A stretch of DNA of 23,127 nt from JBGAWK01 sp044227665. Its GTDB lineage: Bacteria > Bacteroidota > Bacteroidia > Chitinophagales > JADIYW01. A program made the position numbers and the translations under genes. The notes beneath the pieces were generated by a model. That model saw nothing but the letters and a program-made list of their open reading frames with translations, was not told the origin of the DNA and searched no databases. The DNA is taken from contig JBGAWK010000038.1 in NCBI GenBank assembly GCA_044227665.1, forward strand, positions 1 to 23,127, given 5' to 3'. This document shows, piece by piece, positions 15,762 through 23,126 of this stretch (position 1 is the first letter of the stretch; each line of letters opens with the position of its first letter).

Positions 15762-16091
15762 ATGTTATTAAATGCCTATCAAATTATGTGGGTAATCGTA
15801 TTTTTTGACCTGCCTACGGATACAGCTCGTGATAGAAAACGCTATACCGACTTCCGAAAAATGTTGTTGCAAGATGGATTTGCCATGTTTCAATATTCTA
15901 TATATGTAAGGCATTGCAGTAGCAGAGAAAATGCGGAAGTGCACGTACAGAGAGTAAAGAGAGGATTGCCGGAACATGGTCATATCGTAGTTCTATGCAT
16001 AACGGATAAACAGTTCGGTATGATGGAGATATTTTATGGCAAGAAGAAAGAAACACCTATGCCTATTCCACAACAATTAGAACTTTTTTAG
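15762..16091 (+). CDS. cas2: CRISPR-associated protein Cas2
   Basis: 109 aa. Structural partner of Cas1 in spacer integration. A ferredoxin-like fold with first strand MWVIVFFDLPTDT (Asp16 in FFDLP), then FRKMLLQDGFAMFQYSIYVR, and the terminal QQLELF that is common in Bacteroidota Cas2. The ATG at 15762 gives an eight-residue N-terminal extension (LLNAYQI) before MWVIVFF. Related Bacteroidota Cas2 proteins have a similar extension, so I keep this start; the internal Met9 is the alternative. A strong terminator follows directly. Confidence 0.95.
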   Translation: MLLNAYQIMWVIVFFDLPTDTARDRKRYTDFRKMLLQDGFAMFQYSIYVRHCSSRENAEVHVQRVKRGLPEHGHIVVLCITDKQFGMMEIFYGKKKETPMPIPQQLELF

Positions 16092-16094
16092 GAT

Positions 16095-16144
16095 AAAAAA
16101 AATGCCTGTAAAGTCAATTAACTTGGACTTATACAGGCATTTTT
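16095..16144. terminator. Bidirectional intrinsic terminator between cas2 and the CRISPR array
   Basis: Stem AATGCCTGTA (16101-16110) with TACAGGCATT (16132-16141), extended by AAGTC/GACTT across one bulged A, with a loop of about 10 nt. A run of As (16095-16102) precedes it and a T-run follows (16140-16144), so it can end transcription from both sides: the plus-strand cas operon and the minus-strand crRNA precursor. Confidence 0.85.
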
Positions 16145-16198
16145 ACTCTTGTAATATATTTGAAAACACCAATAAAATAAGGCAATTTGAAGCCATCT

Positions 16199-16676
16199 AC
16201 TGTTGCAAATATACTAAAGAACACAAATTTAGACCGATTTACAACTGGATATAGACAACCCATTTTTTTACACTTACTGTTGCAAATATACTAAAGAACA
16301 CAAATTTAGACCGATTTACAACCTTCGGGTAGCTGTGGCTCGTTATAAGTAAACTGTTGCAAATATACTAAAGAACACAAATTTAGACCGATTTACAACC
16401 GTGCGGATGCGGTTAATGAATTTAGTGAAACTGTTGCAAATATACTAAAGAACACAAATTTAGACCGATTTACAACGATTAGAATTGGTAAGCGTTGGAC
16501 TGCAGGACTGTTGCAAATATACTAAAGAACACAAATTTAGACCGATTTACAACCTCATTACAATATCAAAGCCATACGCATGGACTGTTGCAAATATACT
16601 AAAGAACACAAATTACGGAAATCTACTATTTTTTATTCATAGGTGTCCGTGAGAAAAGTTTAGACCGATTTACAAC
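16199..16676 (-). CRISPR. CRISPR array: 5 intact 47-bp repeats, 5 spacers of 30 bp, plus one interrupted repeat
   Basis: Identical 47-bp repeats start at 16199, 16276, 16353, 16430 and 16507 on the plus strand; a sixth (16584-16676) is split. Spacers are all 30 bp (16246-16275, 16323-16352, 16400-16429, 16477-16506, 16554-16583). On the minus strand the repeat begins GTTGTAAATCGGTC and ends TATATTTGCAACAGT. The GTTGT start and the match to the plus-strand tracrRNA anti-repeat set the crRNA sense as minus. Each repeat carries TATATTTG (TAnnTTTG) seven bases before its crRNA-sense end, so each spacer may have its own promoter, as described for Neisseria II-C arrays. Spacer targets are not identifiable from this window; no match to the window itself was noticed. 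Confidence 0.98.
16584..16676 (-). repeat. Terminal CRISPR repeat interrupted by a 46-bp insertion
   Basis: The first 31 bp of the repeat (16584-16614) and the last 16 bp (16661-16676) are intact and separated by 46 bp (16615-16660). The insert ends in TT, matching the TT before it (possible 2-bp duplication). It folds as ACGGA plus ATCTA pairing with TAGGT plus TCCGT around a T-rich loop. In crRNA sense the promoter half with TATATTTG is kept and the tracrRNA-pairing half is separated from it. Confidence 0.9.
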
Positions 16677-16987
16677 TGAAAAAATGATCTCTAAATATTC
16701 TTTCAATAAAATCATGTTGATTATTGCTTACTTCCTGAGATTGCTTGGCTCGAATCCACGTTTTTTATACGCTTACAGGTATTGCGAATCTATGCCTACT
16801 GAACTATAGCTAAAGAATAAGTATATTTAAGTGTAACTATATAATCTAGGATTTTTTTGTATATTTTAAATTTTATAAATTATTTATAATCAATAATTTA
16901 TAATGTAACTAAAATTAAAAGTTTATATATATAATATATATTCATTTCTATTTTTGTCGTAATATTGAGGGGGCAAAGTGCTATACT
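16677..16987. other. AT-rich intergenic region: candidate CRISPR leader and xerD upstream region
   Basis: 311 bp without a credible gene. It lies at the crRNA-upstream side of the array (minus strand), where a leader is expected. From about 16815 it is very AT-rich, with an AT-only inverted repeat (16877-16884 with 16892-16899). The right end carries the xerD promoter box. No tRNA or other RNA was recognised. Confidence 0.5.
16949..16956 (+). promoter_or_regulatory. Putative -7 box of xerD
   Basis: TATTTTTG, a TAnnTTTG match, 31 bp before the xerD ATG, followed by TCGT as in the promoter at 19585. No clear -33 TTG is seen. Confidence 0.5.
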
Positions 16988-17887
16988 ATGACATGGGAAT
17001 TTTGGACGAAGCAATTTTCAATATATCTAAAGGTAGAAAAGTCGTTGAGTGTTAATACCATTGATGCCTATTTACACGATGTAGGGTTGTTACAACAATA
17101 TATCGGTACTAATGCTTCTACAATTCAAGCCACAGAAATTACGACAGAACATATAGAAATGTTTTTTGCATACTTGTATGGACTAGGACTCAATGATAGA
17201 ACGCAAGCGAGAATACTTTCGGGACTAAAATCTTTCTTTGGCTATTTGGTTACAGAACAAGCCATAGTGGTAGCACCTACTTCGCTTATAGATGCACCTA
17301 GATTGTCGAGAAAACTACCTGACACCCTTTCTTTTGTAGAGATAGAAAAACTTATAGGTGCTTTGGATCTCAGCAGAGAGGAGAATGTAAGAAATAAAGC
17401 CATATTAGAAACCTTGTACAGTTGCGGACTTCGGGTGTCGGAATTAGTACAACTTAAAGTCTCGGATATAAACAGAGAATTAGAATATATAAAAATAATA
17501 GGCAAAGGGAATAAGCAACGCTTGATACCCATAGGTAGGTCAGCACTCAAGTACATAGAAATATACTGTGATACAGTAAGGTGCAAGTATCCCATAGTTC
17601 AGCAGTATGATGATATTCTATTCTTGAATAGGAGAGGTAAGCCCTTGTCACGAGTAATGGTATTTGTGGTTATCAAATCATTGGCAAAAATGACAGGCAT
17701 AGATAAAAGTATTAGCCCTCACACCTTCAGACACTCCTTTGCCACTCACCTCATAGAAGGTGGTGCTGACCTCAGAGCCGTACAGATGATGCTAGGGCAC
17801 GCATCCATTACTACCACGGAAATATACACCCACTTGGATCAGGATTATTTGAGAAGTTCACTACAGCGTTTTCACCCCAAATTTTAA
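16988..17887 (+). CDS. xerD: Site-specific tyrosine recombinase XerD
   Basis: 299 aa, the usual XerC/D length. An N-terminal SAM-like core-binding domain (about 1-95, FSIYLKVEKSLSVNTIDAYL) is followed by a catalytic domain with Arg149 (CGLRVSEL), Lys173 (GKGNKQRLIP), His245 and Arg248 (HTFRHSFATHL), His271 (LGHASITTTEIYTH) and Tyr280, the complete tyrosine-recombinase set. XerD resolves chromosome dimers at dif with XerC. The sequence, lacking phage-integrase features, fits the housekeeping enzyme rather than a mobile-element integrase, though it stands next to the CRISPR locus. It has its own promoter box at 16949. No dif site was recognised. Confidence 0.93.
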   Translation: MTWEFWTKQFSIYLKVEKSLSVNTIDAYLHDVGLLQQYIGTNASTIQATEITTEHIEMFFAYLYGLGLNDRTQARILSGLKSFFGYLVTEQAIVVAPTSLIDAPRLSRKLPDTLSFVEIEKLIGALDLSREENVRNKAILETLYSCGLRVSELVQLKVSDINRELEYIKIIGKGNKQRLIPIGRSALKYIEIYCDTVRCKYPIVQQYDDILFLNRRGKPLSRVMVFVVIKSLAKMTGIDKSISPHTFRHSFATHLIEGGADLRAVQMMLGHASITTTEIYTHLDQDYLRSSLQRFHPKF

Positions 17888-17972
17888 TTACAGTCATTAA
17901 AATAGCTTAAAAATCAAGGGTTGTTTACAATTAATTTACATAATAAATCAAAAATGAAGTAATATTGCAGCC

Positions 17973-18125
17973 ATGAATCAGATAGTATTGCAAGAGACCT
18001 CATTTATTCTCCAAAACAACAAACTTAATGCAGTAATTGTGGTCTTGGCAATTATATTATTGGTGCTGGGATTGTTTTTATGGAGGATAGATAAAAGAGT
18101 CAAAAATTTAGAAGATAAAAATTAA
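17973..18125 (+). CDS. Small membrane protein, CcmD-like (50 aa)
   Basis: ATG 17973 to TAA 18123-18125. One hydrophobic segment (about residues 20-37, AVIVVLAIILLVLGLFLW) is followed by a basic tail RIDKRVKNLEDKN. This is the layout of the short CcmD-family proteins of cytochrome c biogenesis: a single helix, then a charged amphipathic stretch. No other ccm genes are in the window, so the name reflects shape only. The stop is 3 bp before the glutamate dehydrogenase ATG, so the two are co-transcribed. TAATATTG at 17960-17967 is a near match to the -7 box. Confidence 0.65.
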   Translation: MNQIVLQETSFILQNNKLNAVIVVLAIILLVLGLFLWRIDKRVKNLEDKN

Positions 18126-18128
18126 AGT

Positions 18129-19538
18129 ATGAGTGGCACTAAGTTTTTCCAAAATATTGAAATTTACGTAGATAGAGCTGCACAGCATCTTAAATATTCC
18201 AAAGGACTTATAGAACAGATAAAGGTTTGTAATGCTGTCTATAAAATTAACTTTCCAGTTAAAATTGGCAATGAGATTCAGGTCATTGAAGCTTATCGTG
18301 TGCAACATAGCCACCATAGACTACCTACTAAAGGTGGGATACGATATAGTGATATGGTGGATCAGGATGAGGTAATGGCACTAGCAGCATTAATGACTTA
18401 CAAATGTGCTGTCGTTGACGTACCTTTCGGGGGAGCCAAAGGGGGCATAAAAATAAACCCTAAAAATTATACTACTAATCAGTTAGAAAAGATTACTAGA
18501 AGATATGCGTATGAGCTGATTCGACGAGGCTTCATTGGCCCTTCTGTAGATGTGCCGGCACCCGATTACGGTACGGGTGAGCGTGAAATGAGTTGGATAG
18601 TAGATACTTATACTGCCTTTAATCCTAATCAAATTGATGCCAATGGCTGCGTTACAGGTAAGCCTATCAGTCAGCATGGCATACATGGTCGCTCCGAAGC
18701 TACGGGCAGAGGTGTATTCTATGGTCTCAGACATGCCTGTCAACAAAAAGAGGAAATGAAAAAATTGGGACTCGAAGTGGGCATAGAAGGTAAGACTATC
18801 ATCATTCAAGGTTTCGGAAATGTGGGCTACCATTCCGCAAGAATATTGCAAGAGAACGGTGCTATAATTGTAGGTATAGCTGAATATGAAGGTGGACTTT
18901 ACAATCCTAAAGGTATAGATGTAGCAGACTTAAAAAGCTTTCAACTTGAAAATAATACGATTAAAACATATCCAAAGGCTGAGTTTATTCCTAAATCCAA
19001 TTCTCTTATGGAGTATCCTTGTGATATTTTGATTCCCGCAGCTTTGGAGAATCAAATTACACAGGAAAATGCACCAAAAATTCAAGCTAAAATAGTTGGC
19101 GAGGGTGCCAATGGCCCCATAACACCGATAGCCGACGAAATTTTGAGAAAAAAAGGCATACTCATCATTCCTGATATGTATTTGAATGCGGGAGGGGTGA
19201 CTGTATCCTATTTTGAATGGTTGAAAAATCTTTCTCATGTACGCTTTGGCAGGATGGAAAGTCGCTTTCAGGAAGGTGCATTCTCGAATCTTGCAGCATT
19301 GATAGAATCCAAGACGGGTCAAAAACTTAGTGCCAAAGAAAAAGCTTTAGTGAATCGTGGCGCCGATGAATTGGATATCGTACGTTCCGGACTTGAAGAT
19401 ACTATGATAGAATCTTTTGAAAATATCTATGAAATATTCAAACGTTCTAGAAAAATTGAAGACTTAAGAACTGCTGCCTATGTTATGGCGTTGGACAGCA
19501 TTGCAGTATCCTATCAAGAAATGGGTATATTCCCATAA
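18129..19538 (+). CDS. Glutamate dehydrogenase (Glu/Leu/Phe/Val dehydrogenase family)
   Basis: 469 aa cytosolic enzyme that interconverts glutamate and 2-oxoglutarate plus ammonium with NAD(P). Seen: the substrate-binding motif KGGIRYSD (68-75), Lys92 in LMTYKCAV, the catalytic-lysine motif VPFGGAKGGI (Lys104), PAPDYGTGEREMSW, and a Rossmann motif IIIQGFGNVG in the C-terminal domain, followed by EGANGPITP. The length is longer than the compact bacterial form of about 420 aa but normal for several Bacteroidota. It lies 3 bp after the CcmD-like gene. NAD versus NADP use cannot be set from the motif alone. No terminator with a T-run was seen after it. Confidence 0.93.
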   Translation: MSGTKFFQNIEIYVDRAAQHLKYSKGLIEQIKVCNAVYKINFPVKIGNEIQVIEAYRVQHSHHRLPTKGGIRYSDMVDQDEVMALAALMTYKCAVVDVPFGGAKGGIKINPKNYTTNQLEKITRRYAYELIRRGFIGPSVDVPAPDYGTGEREMSWIVDTYTAFNPNQIDANGCVTGKPISQHGIHGRSEATGRGVFYGLRHACQQKEEMKKLGLEVGIEGKTIIIQGFGNVGYHSARILQENGAIIVGIAEYEGGLYNPKGIDVADLKSFQLENNTIKTYPKAEFIPKSNSLMEYPCDILIPAALENQITQENAPKIQAKIVGEGANGPITPIADEILRKKGILIIPDMYLNAGGVTVSYFEWLKNLSHVRFGRMESRFQEGAFSNLAALIESKTGQKLSAKEKALVNRGADELDIVRSGLEDTMIESFENIYEIFKRSRKIEDLRTAAYVMALDSIAVSYQEMGIFP

Positions 19539-19563
19539 TACCCAAATGTTAGGAACATTAACA

Positions 19564-19592
19564 TTGGAATAATACCATTACGTATATATTTG
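19564..19592 (+). promoter_or_regulatory. Bacteroidota-type promoter of the PASTA operon
   Basis: TTG (19564-19566), an 18-bp spacer, then TATATTTG (19585-19592): both elements of the sigma-ABfr promoter. Initiation near 19599 gives a 5' leader of about 12 nt. A small inverted repeat AATGTT-AGG-AACATT (19545-19559) lies just upstream and could be an operator. Confidence 0.65.
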
Positions 19593-19610
19593 TCGTTGTA
19601 GAGTAAATTT

Positions 19611-20426
19611 ATGAATCCGGTAGTCAAAACAATTATAAGGATTATGGTTACTACGGTAATATTATTGATAGCTTTTATTCTTACTATCAATGTAGTTACT
19701 AAGCATGGAAGGGAAACAGACGTTCCCGATGTTATTGGGCAAACATTGAAGTCAGGAGGTAAGTTATTAGCCAAAGATAATATTGACTATATGGTAGTGG
19801 ACTCCCTTTATGACCCTAAGTTACCGCCTTTGGCAATTATGGATCAAAGCCCCTCCGTAGGGAATAAGGTGAAACCCGGTAGAAAAATATATCTTACCGT
19901 AAATGCAACTACACCACCTACTATAAAATTACCCAATATCAAAGATATGTCTAAGCGTCAGGCTAGACTCGTGCTGGAAAGCTGGGGATTACTAGTAGGC
20001 AAAGAGAGCTATGTTCCCGATATTGCCAAAGATGCTGTAATCTCTATGAAAATTAATGGCAGGGAAGTAAAATCAGGGTTGCAAATCCCTAAAGGTACAG
20101 TCATAGATTTGTTGCTAGGTGACGGTTATGGCGATATGGATGTAGAAGTCCCAGATCTTATAGGACTTACCCTCATGGAAGCCTATACGGTACTTCAAGC
20201 GATAAATCTAGCACCCGGACAAGTAATCGCAGAAACCGCCATCTCAGACTCCTTAAATGCCTATGTGTATTACCAAAATCCCGAATATGGCAGCAATATC
20301 CATGTGTCGCCTGGAGATCAGATAAACCTATATATCACAGACCAAATACCTACAAATATAGTCCAACCGGAAAAAGTTTCCGAAGAAGAACAACAAGATG
20401 ATTTTGGCACTAACGAAAAATTATGA
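19611..20426 (+). CDS. PASTA-domain membrane protein
   Basis: 271 aa. One transmembrane segment near the N-terminus (about 7-30, IIRIMVTTVILLIAFILTINVV) is followed by three PASTA-type repeats: VPDVIGQTL (about 37-105), LPNIKDMSKRQARLVLESWGL (about 107-178) and VPDLIGLTLMEAYTVLQAINL (about 184-250). A charged Glu/Gln-rich tail ends the protein. PASTA domains bind muropeptides or beta-lactams in Ser/Thr kinases and class A/B PBPs; here there is no kinase or transpeptidase domain, so it is a stand-alone periplasmic PASTA protein, a common Bacteroidota form. It overlaps the next gene by ATGA. Confidence 0.88.
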   Translation: MNPVVKTIIRIMVTTVILLIAFILTINVVTKHGRETDVPDVIGQTLKSGGKLLAKDNIDYMVVDSLYDPKLPPLAIMDQSPSVGNKVKPGRKIYLTVNATTPPTIKLPNIKDMSKRQARLVLESWGLLVGKESYVPDIAKDAVISMKINGREVKSGLQIPKGTVIDLLLGDGYGDMDVEVPDLIGLTLMEAYTVLQAINLAPGQVIAETAISDSLNAYVYYQNPEYGSNIHVSPGDQINLYITDQIPTNIVQPEKVSEEEQQDDFGTNEKL

Positions 20427-22276
20427 GAAAGCATTGTGCAATACTTTTTGTTCTATTCGTCAGTATGCTACAACTTGTGGCACAGCCTACTTTAGTACCT
20501 CTTTCTACTAATGCCGCTCTCACTAATATCCCTGCACAGCACTACCGCACGAAATTATCATCCTTGTCGCTTCCATTTTTTGATGACTTCAACTATAAAA
20601 ATGTATATCCCAATCCCGATTTGTGGGCAGATAATTATGCATATATAAATGCTACCTATCCTATAAACCCACCTACGATAGGTGTTGCCACCTTAGAAGG
20701 GCTAAATCCTAATGGAGCGCCCTATAGCCTCAATTCCAATTTGGTGGACTTCGCTGACAAACTGACATCACAGCCTATAGATATGTCGGGATTAGCAGCA
20801 TCAGATAATGTGTGGCTAAGTTTCTTTTTTGAGGCCAAAGGCAATGGCGATTCTCCATTCAAGAATCGTGACCGCCTATACTTGGAAATGAAAGATACCG
20901 CCCAGGTATGGACATCGGCATGGTTTGCAGATGTATCCGTTCTTGATACGTTCATCCAAGTATTTATTCCAATTACAGATGCAAAATATTTGTTCGATAA
21001 TTTTCAGTTTAGATTTAGAAACTTTGGTTCCTTGGCAGGTAATGTAGATCACTGGCATTTGGATTATATACGACTGGATAAAGACAGAGATACAACCATA
21101 GAAAAAGATATCTATGATTTAGCATATAATATGCCACCTTCCAGCATCTTTGAGCCCTATTATACTTTGCCGTACAATCAAATAGACACATCCTATTACA
21201 GAGGTGAAAATACCATTTCGATAAAAAATAACTTTATATTGCCCACTACAGACTTTGTGGATTATTTTGAGGCAGAACTGCTGAATGACAATTCTACTTT
21301 AGTGGACTATAGCGGGGTCTCTGTGGACTTAGCACCCAATAAAGCCTATATACAATCCTATCCGGCACTTCTACTGCCAGAAGGTCTTACCGCAGATACG
21401 ATAAGTATTGCCTTGCGATATAGTTTTAATACTTCCGCAGAAAATGCAAGTCCTACTCCTGTAAAAGCCAATAATGCTTATGAGCAAATATTCCAGATTA
21501 GCAATTTTTTTGCGTACGATGATGCTACTGCCGAGCAAGGATTTACAGTATTCAATAATTCCAGCGATGTAGATGTCGCTGTAAAATACCACAATATACA
21601 ATCAGACACCTTGAGAGCCTTGCGATTGCACCTTAGTAATATTGTATATGACATCAATAATACAAAATTTGACATCAAAATATGGAAAGGTATAGGACTG
21701 GGCACTACAAAAGATACTTTGCTCTATGAAGAAGAAGATGTGACATTTTCAGAGTTGAGGACACTACAAGATCCCAGACCCGGATTCAATGCATTTTATT
21801 ATAAGGAAATATTGCCAGAGTTGAATAGTAATCAGCCCCTTATATTAAATGGAGATTACTATGTAGGGATAAGAATAAGAGCTGCCAACAAAGTAGTAGT
21901 AGGATTCGATGTAAATAATGATGCCAAAAACTATTGCTATTATAAGCTGATAACAGGATGGGAGCGTTCAGTATTTGATGGTGCATTTATGATAAATCCT
22001 GTATTTGGCAAAGCATTGCCTTGGCAGCTTACTTCATCACAACCTACAAAGTTGGAAAATTTCGATGTATATCCCAATCCTACCGCCTTTTGGCTGCATT
22101 TGCCATCTCACTTTAACGGGTTTTCCTACGACATTATGGATGTTCAGGGGGGCTTGGTAGCACAAGATTATTCTATGAATAATACCATAAATGTTGCAAA
22201 CCTAAATGCCGGTATATACGTTATTAAGATTATTCAAGAGAATAAAGTATATGTCTCCAGATTTGTCAAGCAATAA
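20423..22276 (+). CDS. Secreted protein with C-terminal T9SS type A sorting domain
   Basis: 617 aa. Signal peptide KHCAILFVLFVSMLQLVAQ with likely cleavage before Gln-Pro. A large beta-rich body (about 40-540) contains FFDDFNY and a region resembling concanavalin-like surface proteins (LSFFFEAKGNGD, HWHLDYIRLDKD). The C-terminal domain (about 545-617) starts with FDVYPNPTAFWLHL and ends GIYVIKIIQENKVYVSRFVK, the T9SS type A sorting signal. It should be exported by T9SS and anchored or released at the cell surface. No enzymatic motif was recognised. The start overlaps the PASTA gene by 4 bp. The pair PASTA protein plus T9SS protein is familiar from Bacteroidota genomes. Confidence 0.9.
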   Translation: MRKHCAILFVLFVSMLQLVAQPTLVPLSTNAALTNIPAQHYRTKLSSLSLPFFDDFNYKNVYPNPDLWADNYAYINATYPINPPTIGVATLEGLNPNGAPYSLNSNLVDFADKLTSQPIDMSGLAASDNVWLSFFFEAKGNGDSPFKNRDRLYLEMKDTAQVWTSAWFADVSVLDTFIQVFIPITDAKYLFDNFQFRFRNFGSLAGNVDHWHLDYIRLDKDRDTTIEKDIYDLAYNMPPSSIFEPYYTLPYNQIDTSYYRGENTISIKNNFILPTTDFVDYFEAELLNDNSTLVDYSGVSVDLAPNKAYIQSYPALLLPEGLTADTISIALRYSFNTSAENASPTPVKANNAYEQIFQISNFFAYDDATAEQGFTVFNNSSDVDVAVKYHNIQSDTLRALRLHLSNIVYDINNTKFDIKIWKGIGLGTTKDTLLYEEEDVTFSELRTLQDPRPGFNAFYYKEILPELNSNQPLILNGDYYVGIRIRAANKVVVGFDVNNDAKNYCYYKLITGWERSVFDGAFMINPVFGKALPWQLTSSQPTKLENFDVYPNPTAFWLHLPSHFNGFSYDIMDVQGGLVAQDYSMNNTINVANLNAGIYVIKIIQENKVYVSRFVKQ

Positions 22277-22667
22277 TATCTTACTCTACGACGGCATTTG
22301 CAATATCTGTAATGCTTCTGTCCAGTTTGTCCTTAATCACGAAAAAAATGGACAAATTTCTTTTGTAAGTCTGCAATCAGAATTAGGAATCAAATTATTG
22401 AAGACGCATGGATTACCTACTGATTATACAGATAGTCTAGTATTTATAGAAAAAAACTTGGCTTATACGCATTCCGATGCAGCATTGCATATTGCCAAAC
22501 ACCTAAAGATTCCTTTTTCTTGGCTAAGAATAGGCATGTTTTTACCTAAGTCTTTTAGAAATACTATATATAATTTTATTGCTAAAAATAGATATAAATG
22601 GTTTGGTAAAAAGGAATCCTGTATGTTGCCTGACCCTAAAATAAAACACCGGTTTTTAGATATGTAA
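22251..22667 (+). CDS. DCC-family thiol-disulfide oxidoreductase (DUF393)
   Basis: 138 aa from the ATG at 22251 (SPDLSSNNILLYDGICNICN). The LYDGICNICNASVQF segment carries the DxxCxxC motif that names the DCC family; later blocks VSLQSELG, DSLVFIE, YTHSDAAL and YNFIAKNRYKWFGK are also typical. An earlier in-frame ATG at 22206 would add 15 residues with no family counterpart, so I prefer 22251. The gene overlaps the 3' end of the T9SS gene by 26 bp. Predicted cytosolic; the redox partner is unknown. A terminator follows at 22752. Confidence 0.88.
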   Translation: MSPDLSSNNILLYDGICNICNASVQFVLNHEKNGQISFVSLQSELGIKLLKTHGLPTDYTDSLVFIEKNLAYTHSDAALHIAKHLKIPFSWLRIGMFLPKSFRNTIYNFIAKNRYKWFGKKESCMLPDPKIKHRFLDM

Positions 22668-22751
22668 TTTTATACCTTATTTTTTAAATTGCACAAGCAA
22701 CATAAATAATGTTATTTAAGGCATACTACGACAAAGAGTAGAAAAATTTGG

Positions 22752-22770
22752 AATACCTACGGTATTTTTT
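22752..22770. terminator. Intrinsic terminator between the DCC gene and the convergent dehydrogenase
   Basis: AATACC-TAC-GGTATT followed by a T-run on the plus strand. On the minus strand the same stem is followed by a T-rich stretch a few bases later, so it may serve both convergent genes. Confidence 0.6.
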
Positions 22771-23126
22771 AGCATTTTACAAATCTACTGCTGACTACTG
22801 GAGCAGAAGGGTCTGCATAGTTGTAAAATCCCTCTCCNNNNNNNNNNGCCGGCAGTTACCATCTTCACTAGTAGCGGACAAGCGGCATAGTGTGTTTTGC
22901 CTAGTCCTTTGTGCATTACTTGTAATATAGACAAGCATACATCCAATCCAATAAAGTCTGCCAATCGCAACGGCCCCATAGGATGTGCCATGCCTAGACG
23001 CATTACGGTATCTATTTCATGAACACCTGCCACACCTTCATATAATACATTTATAGCTTCGTTTATCATAGGCATGAGGATGCGGTTGGCTACAAACCCA
23101 GGATAGTCATTGACAGCTACGGGGGT
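22769..23126 (-). CDS. 3-hydroxyacyl-CoA (3-hydroxybutyryl-CoA) dehydrogenase, partial and crossed by an assembly gap
   Basis: C-terminal part of the enzyme; the N-terminal Rossmann domain lies beyond the right edge. To the right of the gap (93 codons) are VNDYPGFVANRILMPMINEA and HPMGPLRLADFIGLDVCL, both signatures of the C-terminal domain of this family. Left of the gap, in the minus frame, is GEGFYNYADPSAPVVSSRF ending VKC and TAA (22771-22769), the expected C-terminus. The 10 Ns (22838-22847) sit at a codon boundary on both sides, so the true gap must be a multiple of three and probably about 6 codons (family consensus here is like W-L-G-x-K-T). The enzyme oxidises L-3-hydroxyacyl-CoA with NAD in beta-oxidation or butyrate metabolism. 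Confidence 0.85.
22838..22847. other. Assembly gap (10 Ns)
   Basis: Ten Ns of placeholder length inside the dehydrogenase gene. They do not keep the frame, so the true missing length differs. Confidence 0.98.

Noticed and set aside
16155..16162. Plus-strand TATATTTG just left of the array as a promoter reading into the array
   Set aside because: It would drive antisense crRNA, has no TTG at the right distance, and lies in an AT-rich stretch; likely chance or a trace of an inverted repeat end.
16745..16765. CTCGAATCCA segment resembling a tRNA T-arm
   Set aside because: The stem is only three pairs and no acceptor, D or anticodon arms are found around it.
16877..16899. AT-only inverted repeat as a terminator or dif site
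   Set aside because: It consists of A and T only, has no T-run in the right place, and no resemblance to a Xer site core was recognised.
16988..17887. Tyrosine recombinase as integrase of a mobile island carrying the CRISPR and car-like genes
   Set aside because: Its length and motifs are those of housekeeping XerD, and no attachment-site repeats bounding the block were seen.
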